From the NCBI GenBank assembly GCA_964576255.1, contig CAZNUK010000006.1:1-52425 (forward strand): DNA of 52,425 nt, read 5' to 3'. Below are positions 26,025-35,187 of this stretch, in pieces. Made by a program: the position numbers and the translations under genes. Under the pieces are notes generated by a model. The model was not told the origin of the DNA and made no database searches. It saw nothing but the letters and a program-made list of their open reading frames with translations. This DNA is from Eshraghiella sp964576255 (GTDB lineage Bacteria; Bacillota; Clostridia; Lachnospirales; Lachnospiraceae). How positions within the stretch are numbered: the first letter of the stretch is position 1; every line of letters begins with the position of its first letter.

Positions 26025-26885
26025 ATGGCACAGATTATTGATGGAAAATTAATTTCAGACCAGATTAAGGCAGAGCTTAAGGAAAAAGTGGCTAAGTATA
26101 GAGAGGAAGGCAGAGAGATTACTCTTGCGGTAATTCAGGTGGGTAATGACCCTGCTTCAAGTGTATACGTTGGCAATAAGAAAAGAGCCTGCGAAAATAT
26201 AGGTGTACGTTCTCTTGCTTTTGAGATGCCGGAGGATACCACAGAAGAAGAGCTTATTAAGCTTGTAGAAGATTTGAATGAAAGAGAAGATGTGGACGGA
26301 ATTCTGGTTCAGCTTCCTGTTCCTAAGCATATTGATGAAGATAAGATTATTAAGACAATTTCACCTCTTAAGGATGTGGATGGCTTCCACCCACAGAGCG
26401 TAGGTGCTCTTAATATTGGTCAGCCGGGCTTTGTATCCTGCACACCAGCAGGTGTAATTGAGCTTCTTAAGAGAAGTAATATTGAAATTGCCGGCAAAGA
26501 ATGTGTTGTTGTGGGAAGAAGTAATATCGTAGGTAAGCCAATGGCTGCACTCCTTCTTAGAGAGAATGGAACTGTTACAATAACTCATTCTAGAACTAAG
26601 GATTTGGCTGAGGTTACCAGGAGAGCTGATATTCTTGTAGTTGCCATTGGTAAACCAAAATTCATTACTAAGGAATATGTCAAAGAAGGAGCAGTTGTAA
26701 TTGACGTCGGAATTCACAGACTTGGAGTTTCAGAAAGTGGTAAGGCAATCCTCTGCGGAGATGTTGATTATGATGATGTGCTTTCTAAGGTGTCAGCAAT
26801 AACACCGGTTCCGGGTGGCGTTGGACCTATGACAATTGCAATGCTTATGAATAATTGCGTAGAAGCAGTTAATATGACCAAATAA
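26025..26885 (+). CDS. folD: Bifunctional methylene-THF dehydrogenase / methenyl-THF cyclohydrolase
   Basis: A 286-residue FolD, interconverting 5,10-methylene-, methenyl- and 10-formyl-THF with NADP. Key stretches: VGNDPASSVYVGNKKRACE (active-site Lys in the YxxxK motif), DGILVQLPVPKHI, DVDGFHP, CTPAGVIELL, GRSNIVGKPMAALLL (nucleotide binding) and TPVPGGVGPMTIAML near the end. GGAGG is placed right before the ATG. With fhs it forms a two-gene one-carbon unit whose 10-formyl-THF product serves fmt downstream. Confidence 0.97.
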   Translation: MAQIIDGKLISDQIKAELKEKVAKYREEGREITLAVIQVGNDPASSVYVGNKKRACENIGVRSLAFEMPEDTTEEELIKLVEDLNEREDVDGILVQLPVPKHIDEDKIIKTISPLKDVDGFHPQSVGALNIGQPGFVSCTPAGVIELLKRSNIEIAGKECVVVGRSNIVGKPMAALLLRENGTVTITHSRTKDLAEVTRRADILVVAIGKPKFITKEYVKEGAVVIDVGIHRLGVSESGKAILCGDVDYDDVLSKVSAITPVPGGVGPMTIAMLMNNCVEAVNMTK

Positions 26886-26906
26886 AACATTAAAAGGGTG
26901 ATTTCT

Positions 26907-28379
26907 ATGTTACTTACACAGCTTTTGGAAAAATTAAATTACGAATTAATAAATGGAAAAGCTGATATACAGGTTAATGAGCTTGTGTATGACTCTAGAA
27001 AAGTACAGCAGGATGATGTGTTTGTATGTATCAAAGGTGCTGTTTCTGATGGGCATAGCTATATTAAGGATGTAGTATCTAAGGGTGTGGTAGCTGTAAT
27101 TGTACAGGATGATGTAGAAATTGCGGGTGAATTGGCTGATGTAACTGTCGTTAAAGTTGAAGATACGAGAAAAGCACTTGCTTATATGTCGGCGGCATTT
27201 TTTGGCTACCCGGCAAAAGAGCTTTTCACAATTGGAATAACAGGAACCAAAGGCAAAACCACCACCACATATATGGTGAGGGATATTTTGGAGGCTTGTA
27301 ATATTTCTACAGGTCTTATAGGAACTATTCAGACTATAATCGGAGATGAGGTTATTCCATCTATGAATACCACGCCTGAATCCTATAAGGTGCAGGAATA
27401 TTTTAGAAGAATGGTGGATAAGGGCTGCCGTTGTGTAGTTATGGAAGTGTCCTCTCAGGCACTTATGCTTCATAGAACTGCGGGCATAACTTTTGATTTG
27501 GGAGTATTCACTAATCTTGAACCGGACCATATTGGCCCTAATGAGCACAGTTCTTTTGAAAATTATGCTGAATGTAAGGCAATGCTGTTTCGTCAGTGCA
27601 AAACCGGAATTTTCAACAGTGACAGTGAGCATTATACAGAGATGCTTAAGGGGCACACCTGCGACGTATGTACCTACGGAATTACTGGTGATGCCACGGT
27701 TAAAGCAGAAAATATTAATTACCATAGAAGTGGTGGTGGAATATATACGGAGTTTGATGTTAAGGGAAGCAATTTAGAACATGTGGTTCTTGAACTACCG
27801 GGAGAATTCTCCGTATATAACGCATTGTGTTCAATTGCAATAGCCGGATTTTTTAATCTGGATAAGGACAATGTTCTTAAAGCACTTAGAGACGCCAAAG
27901 TGCCGGGAAGAGTGGAAATTGTTCCGGTTTCGGATGATTTTACTGTTATGGTGGACTATGCTCACAATGCAATGGCGTTAAAAAGTCTTTTGAGCACCAT
28001 TAAAGAATATAACCCTAAGAGAATTGTTACAATTTTTGGATGTGGTGGTAATCGTTCCAGAAACAGACGTTTTGATATGGGCGAGATTTCAGGTGAGATG
28101 TCTGATTTTACCATAGTTACCAGTGATAATCCAAGAGATGAAGAGCCACTTGATATTATGAAGGATATTGAGACAGGTCTTAAAAAGGGGAGCGGAGGCT
28201 ATATTCTTATTGAGGATAGAGGCGAAGCCATAAAATATGGAATTCTTAATGCACAAAAAGGTGATATAATTCTTGTGGCAGGAAAAGGTCATGAGGATTA
28301 TCAGGAGATAAAAGGCAAGAAATACCATATGACTGACAGAGAACTGATTGAAAATGCAGCGAAGGAGCTGAAGCACTAA
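26907..28379 (+). CDS. murE: UDP-MurNAc-tripeptide synthetase
   Basis: A 490-residue Mur ligase adding the third residue of the peptidoglycan stem peptide in the cytosol. ATP loop GITGTKGKTTTTYMV near residue 110; the middle domain has NTTPES and SSQAL; the C-terminal domain holds TSDNPRDEEP near residue 410, where DNPR is the known signature for meso-diaminopimelate rather than lysine. Start 26907 follows AAAGGG; GTG 26898 overlaps that site. The stop overlaps the priA start by one base (TAATG). No murF follows it, unlike many clusters. Confidence 0.95.
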   Translation: MLLTQLLEKLNYELINGKADIQVNELVYDSRKVQQDDVFVCIKGAVSDGHSYIKDVVSKGVVAVIVQDDVEIAGELADVTVVKVEDTRKALAYMSAAFFGYPAKELFTIGITGTKGKTTTTYMVRDILEACNISTGLIGTIQTIIGDEVIPSMNTTPESYKVQEYFRRMVDKGCRCVVMEVSSQALMLHRTAGITFDLGVFTNLEPDHIGPNEHSSFENYAECKAMLFRQCKTGIFNSDSEHYTEMLKGHTCDVCTYGITGDATVKAENINYHRSGGGIYTEFDVKGSNLEHVVLELPGEFSVYNALCSIAIAGFFNLDKDNVLKALRDAKVPGRVEIVPVSDDFTVMVDYAHNAMALKSLLSTIKEYNPKRIVTIFGCGGNRSRNRRFDMGEISGEMSDFTIVTSDNPRDEEPLDIMKDIETGLKKGSGGYILIEDRGEAIKYGILNAQKGDIILVAGKGHEDYQEIKGKKYHMTDRELIENAAKELKH

Positions 28380-30574
28380 TGAAATTTGCTCAGGTTATTG
28401 TAGATATATCGTCGCAGGAATTGGACAGAAGCTTTCAATATATTGTTCCGTCACAGCTTGAAACGGTTCTCAGAGTGGGGGACAGAGTATCAATTCCCTT
28501 TGGAAAAACCACAAGAACCGGATACATTATAGGTTTTAGTGCTGAGCCGGAAATTGAGCCGGATAGACTTAAAGAGATTAATAGTCTGGTTGATAGAAAT
28601 GTATCCACTGACAGCAGATTTGTACAGCTTGCCCACTGGATGAAAAACAGATATGGTTCAACTATGAATCAGGCTCTCAAAACAGTAATTCCTATCAAAA
28701 AAAGTATTAAGCGCCAGATTAACAGAACTGTGCACCTTCTGATTTCTAAGGAAGAAGCCACAGAAATGGCAAGAGAAGCACATAGCAAAAGCCGTAATGC
28801 CAGTGGCAGGGTTTTGAATGCTTTAATTGAGAATAACGATTTGGATTTACAGAAGCTTTGCAGTATATGTAACACTTCTGTCTCCACAGTTAACAGACTG
28901 GAGGACAAAGGTGTTCTTGAAATATATTCCACAGAAGCTTTTAGAAATGAAATACACCACGCCGAGGCTGAACCTAAGGAAGTATTACTTAATGAAGGAC
29001 AGCAGGAGGTTGTGGATTCTGTTGTAGATGAGCTTGAGGGAGGGGACAATACCACCTGCCTTATTAAAGGTATAACCGGCAGTGGTAAAACAGAAGTGTA
29101 TATGGAGATTATTAACCATGTTATAGAAAGTGGAAGGGAAGCAATTGTGCTTATTCCGGAAATTGCTCTTACATACCAGACGGTAATGCGCTTTTATAAC
29201 CGATTTGGCAATATTATTTCCATAATACATTCCCGCTTGTCCGACGGAGAAAAATATGACCGCTTCGAAATGGCAAGACAGGGCAAAATTAAGATTATGA
29301 TAGGTCCCAGAACGGCACTTTTTACACCGTTTTCTAATCTGGGGCTGATTATAATAGATGAAGAGCATGAAAATGCTTACAAAAGTGATATTACTCCAAA
29401 ATATCATGCAATAGAGGTGGCAAGGGAGCTGGCACTTATGTGTGATGCCAAGGTGATTTTAGGCTCTGCCTCACCTTCTCTGGAGTCGTATTACAATGCT
29501 AAGAACGGAATATATAATCTGTATTCCCTCAATAAAAGAGCGGGACTTTCTAGTCTGCCTAAGACCACTATTGTGGATTTAAGGGAGGAACTTAAGAATG
29601 GTAATCGTTCGGTTCTTAGCAACAAGCTATATGAATTAATGGAGGACAGACTGGCAAGAAAAGAACAGATTATGCTGTTTCTTAACAGGCGAGGTTATCA
29701 GGGCTTTATTAATTGCAGAAGCTGCGGTAAGGTTTTGGAATGTCCCCATTGCGCAGTATCTATGACTGCTCACAATAATAACAAGCTTATTTGTCATTAT
29801 TGTGGCTACGAACAGGCGATGATTAAGAATTGTCCTCATTGTGGTTCGCCACATATTGGTGCTTTTAAAGCCGGAACCCAGAAAATTGAAGAAACTGTTA
29901 AAAAAGCTTTTCCCAAGGCCAGAACCCTTAGAATGGATATGGATACCACTAAAGGCAAATATGGACATGAAAAAATCCTACGGGAATTTATGGAAGGAAA
30001 TGCAGATATTTTAATTGGAACACAGATGATTGTTAAGGGTCATGATTTTCCTAATGTAACCTTAGTGGGAGTAATTCTTGCGGATACTTCCTTACATACT
30101 TCGGATTTTACTGCGGCAGAAAATACTTTTGATTTGCTATTGCAGGCATCAGGCAGAGCAGGACGAGGAGCTAATCCGGGGGAGGTTGTAATTCAGACCT
30201 ATGATCCTGAGCATTATGCAATCCAAAGTGCAGCAAGGAATGATTATGAAGGCTTTTATGATGAAGAGATTAATTACAGGGAACTTATGAATTATCCTCC
30301 CGTAACCGGAATGTTAAGCGTAACCATTGCATCAGCGGATGAGGATAAGGCAGTTAATGCATCTTTGCAGATTAAGGAGCTTACCAAAACCTGTGATTCA
30401 GTAGTGATTGGACCATCCAATGCCGCCATATATAAGATAAAAGATGTGTTTTACAGGCGGATATACTACAAAAATAACCAATACAAGAAATTGACACAAA
30501 TTAGGGATATAATTGAAAAGATTAGCACAGAAGACAGCTTTAAGGAGTGTCAGATACAATTTGATTTCAGATAG
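28379..30574 (+). CDS. priA: Primosomal protein N', replication restart helicase
   Basis: A 731-residue 3'-5' superfamily 2 helicase that reloads the replisome at collapsed forks. N-terminal DNA-binding domain (1-100), Walker A GITGSGKTEVYMEI near residue 230, Walker B DEEHENAYKSD near residue 327, and two zinc sites in CRSCGKVLECPHC and CHYCGYEQ...CPHCG (about residues 442-490); the helicase C motif includes ASGRAGRG. Its ATG overlaps the murE stop. It begins the block priA-def-fmt-rsmB-rlmN that is the same in Bacillus. Confidence 0.96.
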   Translation: MKFAQVIVDISSQELDRSFQYIVPSQLETVLRVGDRVSIPFGKTTRTGYIIGFSAEPEIEPDRLKEINSLVDRNVSTDSRFVQLAHWMKNRYGSTMNQALKTVIPIKKSIKRQINRTVHLLISKEEATEMAREAHSKSRNASGRVLNALIENNDLDLQKLCSICNTSVSTVNRLEDKGVLEIYSTEAFRNEIHHAEAEPKEVLLNEGQQEVVDSVVDELEGGDNTTCLIKGITGSGKTEVYMEIINHVIESGREAIVLIPEIALTYQTVMRFYNRFGNIISIIHSRLSDGEKYDRFEMARQGKIKIMIGPRTALFTPFSNLGLIIIDEEHENAYKSDITPKYHAIEVARELALMCDAKVILGSASPSLESYYNAKNGIYNLYSLNKRAGLSSLPKTTIVDLREELKNGNRSVLSNKLYELMEDRLARKEQIMLFLNRRGYQGFINCRSCGKVLECPHCAVSMTAHNNNKLICHYCGYEQAMIKNCPHCGSPHIGAFKAGTQKIEETVKKAFPKARTLRMDMDTTKGKYGHEKILREFMEGNADILIGTQMIVKGHDFPNVTLVGVILADTSLHTSDFTAAENTFDLLLQASGRAGRGANPGEVVIQTYDPEHYAIQSAARNDYEGFYDEEINYRELMNYPPVTGMLSVTIASADEDKAVNASLQIKELTKTCDSVVIGPSNAAIYKIKDVFYRRIYYKNNQYKKLTQIRDIIEKISTEDSFKECQIQFDFR

Positions 30575-30586
30575 GAGAAGATTAAA

Positions 30587-31057
30587 ATGGCATTAAGAAA
30601 TATCAGAGTTGAAGGAGACCCAATACTTAGAAAGGTATGTAGAGAAATTCCTGAAGTAACTGACAGAATTAAAGAATTGGCAGAAGATATGCTTGATACT
30701 ATGTATGAGGCAAATGGAGTTGGACTTGCAGGTCCTCAGGTGGGAATTCTTAAGAGAATTGCTGTAATTGATATCGGCGACGGACCAATTGTTCTTATTA
30801 ACCCTGAGATTATTGAACAGTCAGGAAGCCAGACCGGACAGGAGGGTTGTCTTAGCATACCGGGAAAGGCCGGTAATGTAACCAGACCTAATTATGTCAA
30901 AGTTAAAGCATACGATTTGGATATGAATGAATGTATTGTTGAGGGTGAAGAATTAATGGCGAGAGCACTTTGTCACGAAATTGCCCATTTGGATGGAGAT
31001 TTATATATCGACCATGTGGAGGGTGATTTGATGGAAGTTGAATATGACGAGGAATAA
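30587..31057 (+). CDS. def: Peptide deformylase
   Basis: A 156-residue metalloenzyme removing the formyl group from new N-termini. All three motifs are intact: GVGLAGPQVG near residue 45, EGCLSIPG near residue 88 (metal-binding Cys) and HEIAHLDG near residue 131 (HExxH). Asp in the common HEIDHL is replaced by Ala here, outside the ligands. AGGAGAAG precedes the ATG. It lies directly before fmt, the enzyme that creates its substrate. Confidence 0.97.
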   Translation: MALRNIRVEGDPILRKVCREIPEVTDRIKELAEDMLDTMYEANGVGLAGPQVGILKRIAVIDIGDGPIVLINPEIIEQSGSQTGQEGCLSIPGKAGNVTRPNYVKVKAYDLDMNECIVEGEELMARALCHEIAHLDGDLYIDHVEGDLMEVEYDEE

Positions 31058-31078
31058 AATACCTTTGGAGATGTTTTT

Positions 31079-32005
31079 ATGAGAGTGATTTTTATGGGAA
31101 CCCCTGATTTTGCAGTGGGAACTCTTGAAGCGATAATTGAAAAAGGACATGAGGTTGTGGCTGTAGTAACCCAGCCTGACAAAAGGCAGGGCAGAAGCAG
31201 TGAGCTAAGAATGAGCCCGGTTAAGGAGTGCGCAGTTAAGTACAATATTCCGGTATATCAGCCACAAAAGGTAAGGGTGCCGGAATTTGTAGAAGTGCTT
31301 AGGGAACTTAATCCTGAGGTTATAGTTGTAGTTGCTTTTGGACAGATTTTGTCCAAAGAAATTCTGGATATGCCAAAATTCGGCTGCGTTAATGTACATG
31401 CCTCACTTTTACCCAAATACAGGGGAGCTGCACCTATTCAGTGGGCAGTAATTGATGGTGAGAAAGAAACCGGAGTTACCACAATGCAGATGGACGAGGG
31501 AATTGATACGGGAGATATGCTTATGGTAGCTAAGTATACTCTTGATGAAAAAGAAACCGGCGGAAGCCTTTTTGATAAATTGGAGGCGCTTGGCGCCAGA
31601 CTTTTGGTGGAAACACTTGATGGTCTCAGTTCAGGAAGCATTACGCCAATACCTCAGTCCGGGGAGTTTTCCCATGCTGCCAAGCTTGATAAAACCACTG
31701 GAGTAATTGATTTTAACAAGCCGGCGGTAGAGATTGAGAGATTAATAAGAGGTCTGAATCCATGGCCGTCTGCGTATACAAATTATAAAGGAAAAACCCT
31801 CAAAATCTGGGCGGCAGATGTGGACTACACTGATTGTAGCGATTATAAACCGGGAACAATATATAAGGTTGACAAGGATTATATATATGTCAGCACCGGA
31901 AAAAATGGCTTAATTCTTAAGGAAGTACAGCTTGAGGGTAAAAAAAGAATGGAGACACAGGCATTCCTTAGAGGATGTCAGGTTGAAACAGGCATTATAT
32001 TATGA
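31079..32005 (+). CDS. fmt: Methionyl-tRNA formyltransferase
   Basis: A 308-residue enzyme that formylates initiator Met-tRNA with 10-formyl-THF. Signature regions: MGTPDFAVGTLEAI at the N-terminus, the catalytic set NVHASLLPKYRGAAPIQWAV near residue 106 and TTMQMDEGIDTGDM near residue 136; the C-terminal OB-type domain begins near residue 205. GGAG lies before the ATG. The last codons overlap the rsmB start (ATGA). Confidence 0.97.
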   Translation: MRVIFMGTPDFAVGTLEAIIEKGHEVVAVVTQPDKRQGRSSELRMSPVKECAVKYNIPVYQPQKVRVPEFVEVLRELNPEVIVVVAFGQILSKEILDMPKFGCVNVHASLLPKYRGAAPIQWAVIDGEKETGVTTMQMDEGIDTGDMLMVAKYTLDEKETGGSLFDKLEALGARLLVETLDGLSSGSITPIPQSGEFSHAAKLDKTTGVIDFNKPAVEIERLIRGLNPWPSAYTNYKGKTLKIWAADVDYTDCSDYKPGTIYKVDKDYIYVSTGKNGLILKEVQLEGKKRMETQAFLRGCQVETGIIL

Positions 32006-33387
32006 AGCAACAGGTAAATACCAGAAACTTAATATTGGATATATTGAGTGAAATTAACGAAAATGATGGTTTTACTCATATTATACTTTCGGATGCTCTT
32101 AGGAAATATCAGTATCTTTCAGGTCAGGACAGAGCTTTTGTTTCAAGAGTGGTCAGAGGCACTGTGGAACGTAAAATAACACTGGATTATATAATAGACA
32201 GTTTTTCTTCAATCAGAACTGCTAAGATGAAGCCGGTTATCAGAAATGTACTTCGTATGAGTGTATACCAGATTGTGTATATGGATGGGGTCAAAGACTA
32301 TGGAGCCTGTGATGAGGCGGTTAAGATAATTGTTAAAAGAGGATTTAAGAATTTGCGGGGCTTTGTTAATGCGGTTCTTAGAAAAATAGCTGCATCCAAG
32401 GAGAATATTGCATACCCGGATGATTCGGATTTGATAAGATGTTTTTCAGTTCGCTATTCTACGCCGGAATGGATTGTTGCAAAATGGCTTCAGATATATG
32501 GCAGGGAAGTGGCAGAGGATATGCTTATGTCACAATTTGCCCATAGAGAGCTTACCATTCGCTGTAATACCGCAAGAATTACAAGAGATGAGCTTACAGC
32601 GCGCCTTAAAGAGCAGGGTATTATAGTCAGAGAGTCCAAGCTTATAAAAGAGGCAATGACAATCTCGGAATACGATTATCTAGAAAAAATCAAGGAATTC
32701 AACGAGGGCTTGTTTTTTGTACAGGATATAAGCTCTATGCTTGTAAGCCATATAGCTGCACCTAAGGATAATGCCTATGTAATTGATTTGTGTGCTGCAC
32801 CGGGTGGTAAAAGTATGCATATGGCAGAGCTTTTAAAGGGCACAGGATGTGTGGAAGCCAGAGATGTGTCAGCTGCCAAGGTTCAGTTAATTAAAGATAA
32901 TATTACAAGACTTGAACTGGAAAATGTTGCGGCAACTGTAATGGATGCCACCAGAAGGGATGAAATGTCCATAGGCAAGGCTGATATAGTGATTGCAGAT
33001 TTGCCATGCTCTGGTCTTGGAATTTTTTCCAAAAAACCTGACATTAAATATCGCGTTACACCGGAAAATGTCAATGCACTTGCGGAGCTTCAGAGAAGCA
33101 TACTTAAGGCATCCGCTGATTATGTTAAATCCGGAGGAGCTCTTGTATACAGCACTTGTACGGTAACACCGGAAGAGAATGAAGAAAATATAAGATGGTT
33201 TCTTGATAATTTTCCATTCAGACTGGATTCTATTGATGAATATATACCGGAGTCATTTAGAAGTGAAACAACACAAAAGGGATATTTACAGCTTCTTCCC
33301 GGTGTGTTTAAAAATACAGAAAATGGTGATGATGAAATATTGGAAGGGCACGACGGATTCTTTATTGCAAGATTCCTTCGTAAGTAA
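32002..33387 (+). CDS. rsmB: 16S rRNA m5C967 methyltransferase
   Basis: A 461-residue methyltransferase with an N-terminal NusB-like RNA-binding domain (1-140) and a C-terminal SAM-dependent Rossmann domain. SAM motif DLCAAPGGKSMHMAEL near residue 265; catalytic cysteines in ADLPCSGLGI near residue 333 and STCTVTPEENE near residue 385. It overlaps fmt by 4 bases and is followed after 11 bases by rlmN. Confidence 0.95.
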   Translation: MKQQVNTRNLILDILSEINENDGFTHIILSDALRKYQYLSGQDRAFVSRVVRGTVERKITLDYIIDSFSSIRTAKMKPVIRNVLRMSVYQIVYMDGVKDYGACDEAVKIIVKRGFKNLRGFVNAVLRKIAASKENIAYPDDSDLIRCFSVRYSTPEWIVAKWLQIYGREVAEDMLMSQFAHRELTIRCNTARITRDELTARLKEQGIIVRESKLIKEAMTISEYDYLEKIKEFNEGLFFVQDISSMLVSHIAAPKDNAYVIDLCAAPGGKSMHMAELLKGTGCVEARDVSAAKVQLIKDNITRLELENVAATVMDATRRDEMSIGKADIVIADLPCSGLGIFSKKPDIKYRVTPENVNALAELQRSILKASADYVKSGGALVYSTCTVTPEENEENIRWFLDNFPFRLDSIDEYIPESFRSETTQKGYLQLLPGVFKNTENGDDEILEGHDGFFIARFLRK

Positions 33388-33398
33388 TACGGATAATA

Positions 33399-34451
33399 AT
33401 GAACAAAACAGATATTAAGTCATTTGATTTTAAAGAATTAACTGAATACTTGGTTTCTAAGGGTTATCCTAAGTTTCGTGCAAAACAGCTGTATGATTGG
33501 ATGCATATCAGACTGGCTGAAGCTCCGGAGGAAATGACTAATCTGCCCTCAGATTTGAAAAAGCATATTTTTGAAGAGTGTGAATATACCCGCCTTGAGC
33601 CTGTTAACGTTCAGGTGTCCAAGGAGGATGGCACAGCCAAATATCTTTTTAAATTAGCTGACGGAAACCTTATAGAAAGTGTTCTTATGAGATATCACCA
33701 CGGTAATTCAGTGTGTATATCTTCTCAGGCAGGATGCAGAATGGGATGTAAATTCTGTGCATCAACCCTTGATGGACTCTCTAGAAACCTTACTCCGTCG
33801 GAAATGCTGGACCAGATATACAGAATTCAGAAGCATACAGGGGAACGCGTTTCCAATGTGGTTGTTATGGGGTCGGGAGAGCCTTTCGATAATTTTGACA
33901 ATTTTGTAAAATTTCAGAAGCTCTTGACTGATGAAAACGGACTTAATATAAGCGCCAGAAACCTTACAGTATCCACCTGCGGCCTTGTTCAGAGAATATA
34001 TGAGCTGGCTGATATGAAATTACAGCTTACGCTGGCGGTGTCACTTCATTCTCCTACGGATGAGATGCGTAAAAAATTGATGCCCATAGCTAATAAGTAT
34101 TCGATTGAAGAAATAATGAAGGCGTGCCGATATTATATAGATAAGACGGGTAGAAGAGTTACTTTTGAGTATAGTCTTGTTAAGGGAGAAAATGATTCCG
34201 AACATTGTGCAGAGCTTTTGTCGGGTCTCTTGAAAGGAATGAATTGCCATGTGAATTTAATTCCTGTAAATCCCATTAAAGAAAGGGATTTTAAGCAGAG
34301 TGATGCTTCTAATATCAACAAATTTAAAAATAAACTTGAAAGAAACAGAATAAATGTTACAATAAGGAGAGAAATGGGCAGAGATATTGATGGTGCCTGT
34401 GGACAATTGAGAAAGAGATACAGTGAAGAACATCTAGAGGAGCGAGTATGA
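33399..34451 (+). CDS. rlmN: 23S rRNA A2503 / tRNA A37 C2-methyltransferase
   Basis: A 350-residue radical-SAM RNA methylase that methylates C2 of A2503 in the ribosomal peptidyl centre. The cluster motif CRMGCKFCAS (Cx3Cx2C) is near residue 113, VVMGSGEPFDNFDN near residue 153 is the GEP motif, and the C-terminal DGACGQLRK holds the cysteine that forms the methyl-transfer intermediate. In most RlmN the GEP motif is followed by L/Y-N-Y; the form here is slightly different. It overlaps the next gene by 4 bases. Confidence 0.95.
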   Translation: MNKTDIKSFDFKELTEYLVSKGYPKFRAKQLYDWMHIRLAEAPEEMTNLPSDLKKHIFEECEYTRLEPVNVQVSKEDGTAKYLFKLADGNLIESVLMRYHHGNSVCISSQAGCRMGCKFCASTLDGLSRNLTPSEMLDQIYRIQKHTGERVSNVVVMGSGEPFDNFDNFVKFQKLLTDENGLNISARNLTVSTCGLVQRIYELADMKLQLTLAVSLHSPTDEMRKKLMPIANKYSIEEIMKACRYYIDKTGRRVTFEYSLVKGENDSEHCAELLSGLLKGMNCHVNLIPVNPIKERDFKQSDASNINKFKNKLERNRINVTIRREMGRDIDGACGQLRKRYSEEHLEERV

Positions 34452-35170
34452 TTGAGGCATATGCTTTAACGGATGTGGGATTATGTCGAAGCATGAACCA
34501 GGATTGTGTGTTCTGTACCACCAGAGAAATCGGCAGACTGCCGAATTTGTTCATAGTGGCAGATGGAATGGGAGGACATAAAGCTGGTGATAAGGCATCA
34601 AGGTTTTCCGTGGAAACCTTTGTGGAATGCGTAAAGAATGCTAAGAATGATAACCCAGTTTCCGTAATTTCGGAGGCAATTAAATACACCAATACGAAGC
34701 TTTTGGAGTTAGCAGCAACTTCAGAGGATTATTCCGGCATGGGAACAACCTTTGTTGTGGCGACTATAATCAATAAGTCAGTATATATCGCTAATGTGGG
34801 TGACAGCAGATTATATATTCTTGGAGAAGAATTTAATCAGGTTACCAGAGATCATTCCTATGTGGAGGAATTAGTCAGCATGGGAAGTATCGACAGAGAA
34901 TCAGCGAGAAATCATGAACGCAAGAATTTTATTACAAGAGCGTTAGGTGGCAGTAATGATGTCATTGCGGATTTTTTCGAGGTGGAGCTTGTGGGCAATG
35001 AGAAGATTCTTATGTGCTCAGACGGCTTGACCAATATGATTGTTGATAATGAAATAGCATCTATCCTATCGGAGGATGCAGATATTATATATAGAGCTGA
35101 AAAGCTGATTGAAACTGCGAATAATTACGGTGGCAAGGATAATATTTCCCTTGTTATTATCGAACCATAG
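34448..35170 (+). CDS. prpC: PP2C family Ser/Thr protein phosphatase
   Basis: A 240-residue metal-dependent phosphatase that reverses the action of the PASTA kinase encoded next. PP2C motifs are visible: NQDC near residue 14, VADGMGGHKAGDKAS near residue 37 (metal Asp), ANVGDSRLYIL near residue 115, TRDHSYV, and the last metal motifs MCSDGLTNMI near residue 187 and GGKDNISLV near the end. No membrane segment. Its ATG overlaps the rlmN stop and the kinase follows after 17 bases. Confidence 0.96.
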   Translation: MIEAYALTDVGLCRSMNQDCVFCTTREIGRLPNLFIVADGMGGHKAGDKASRFSVETFVECVKNAKNDNPVSVISEAIKYTNTKLLELAATSEDYSGMGTTFVVATIINKSVYIANVGDSRLYILGEEFNQVTRDHSYVEELVSMGSIDRESARNHERKNFITRALGGSNDVIADFFEVELVGNEKILMCSDGLTNMIVDNEIASILSEDADIIYRAEKLIETANNYGGKDNISLVIIEP

Positions 35171-35187
35171 TGGTTACAGGAGGTCAT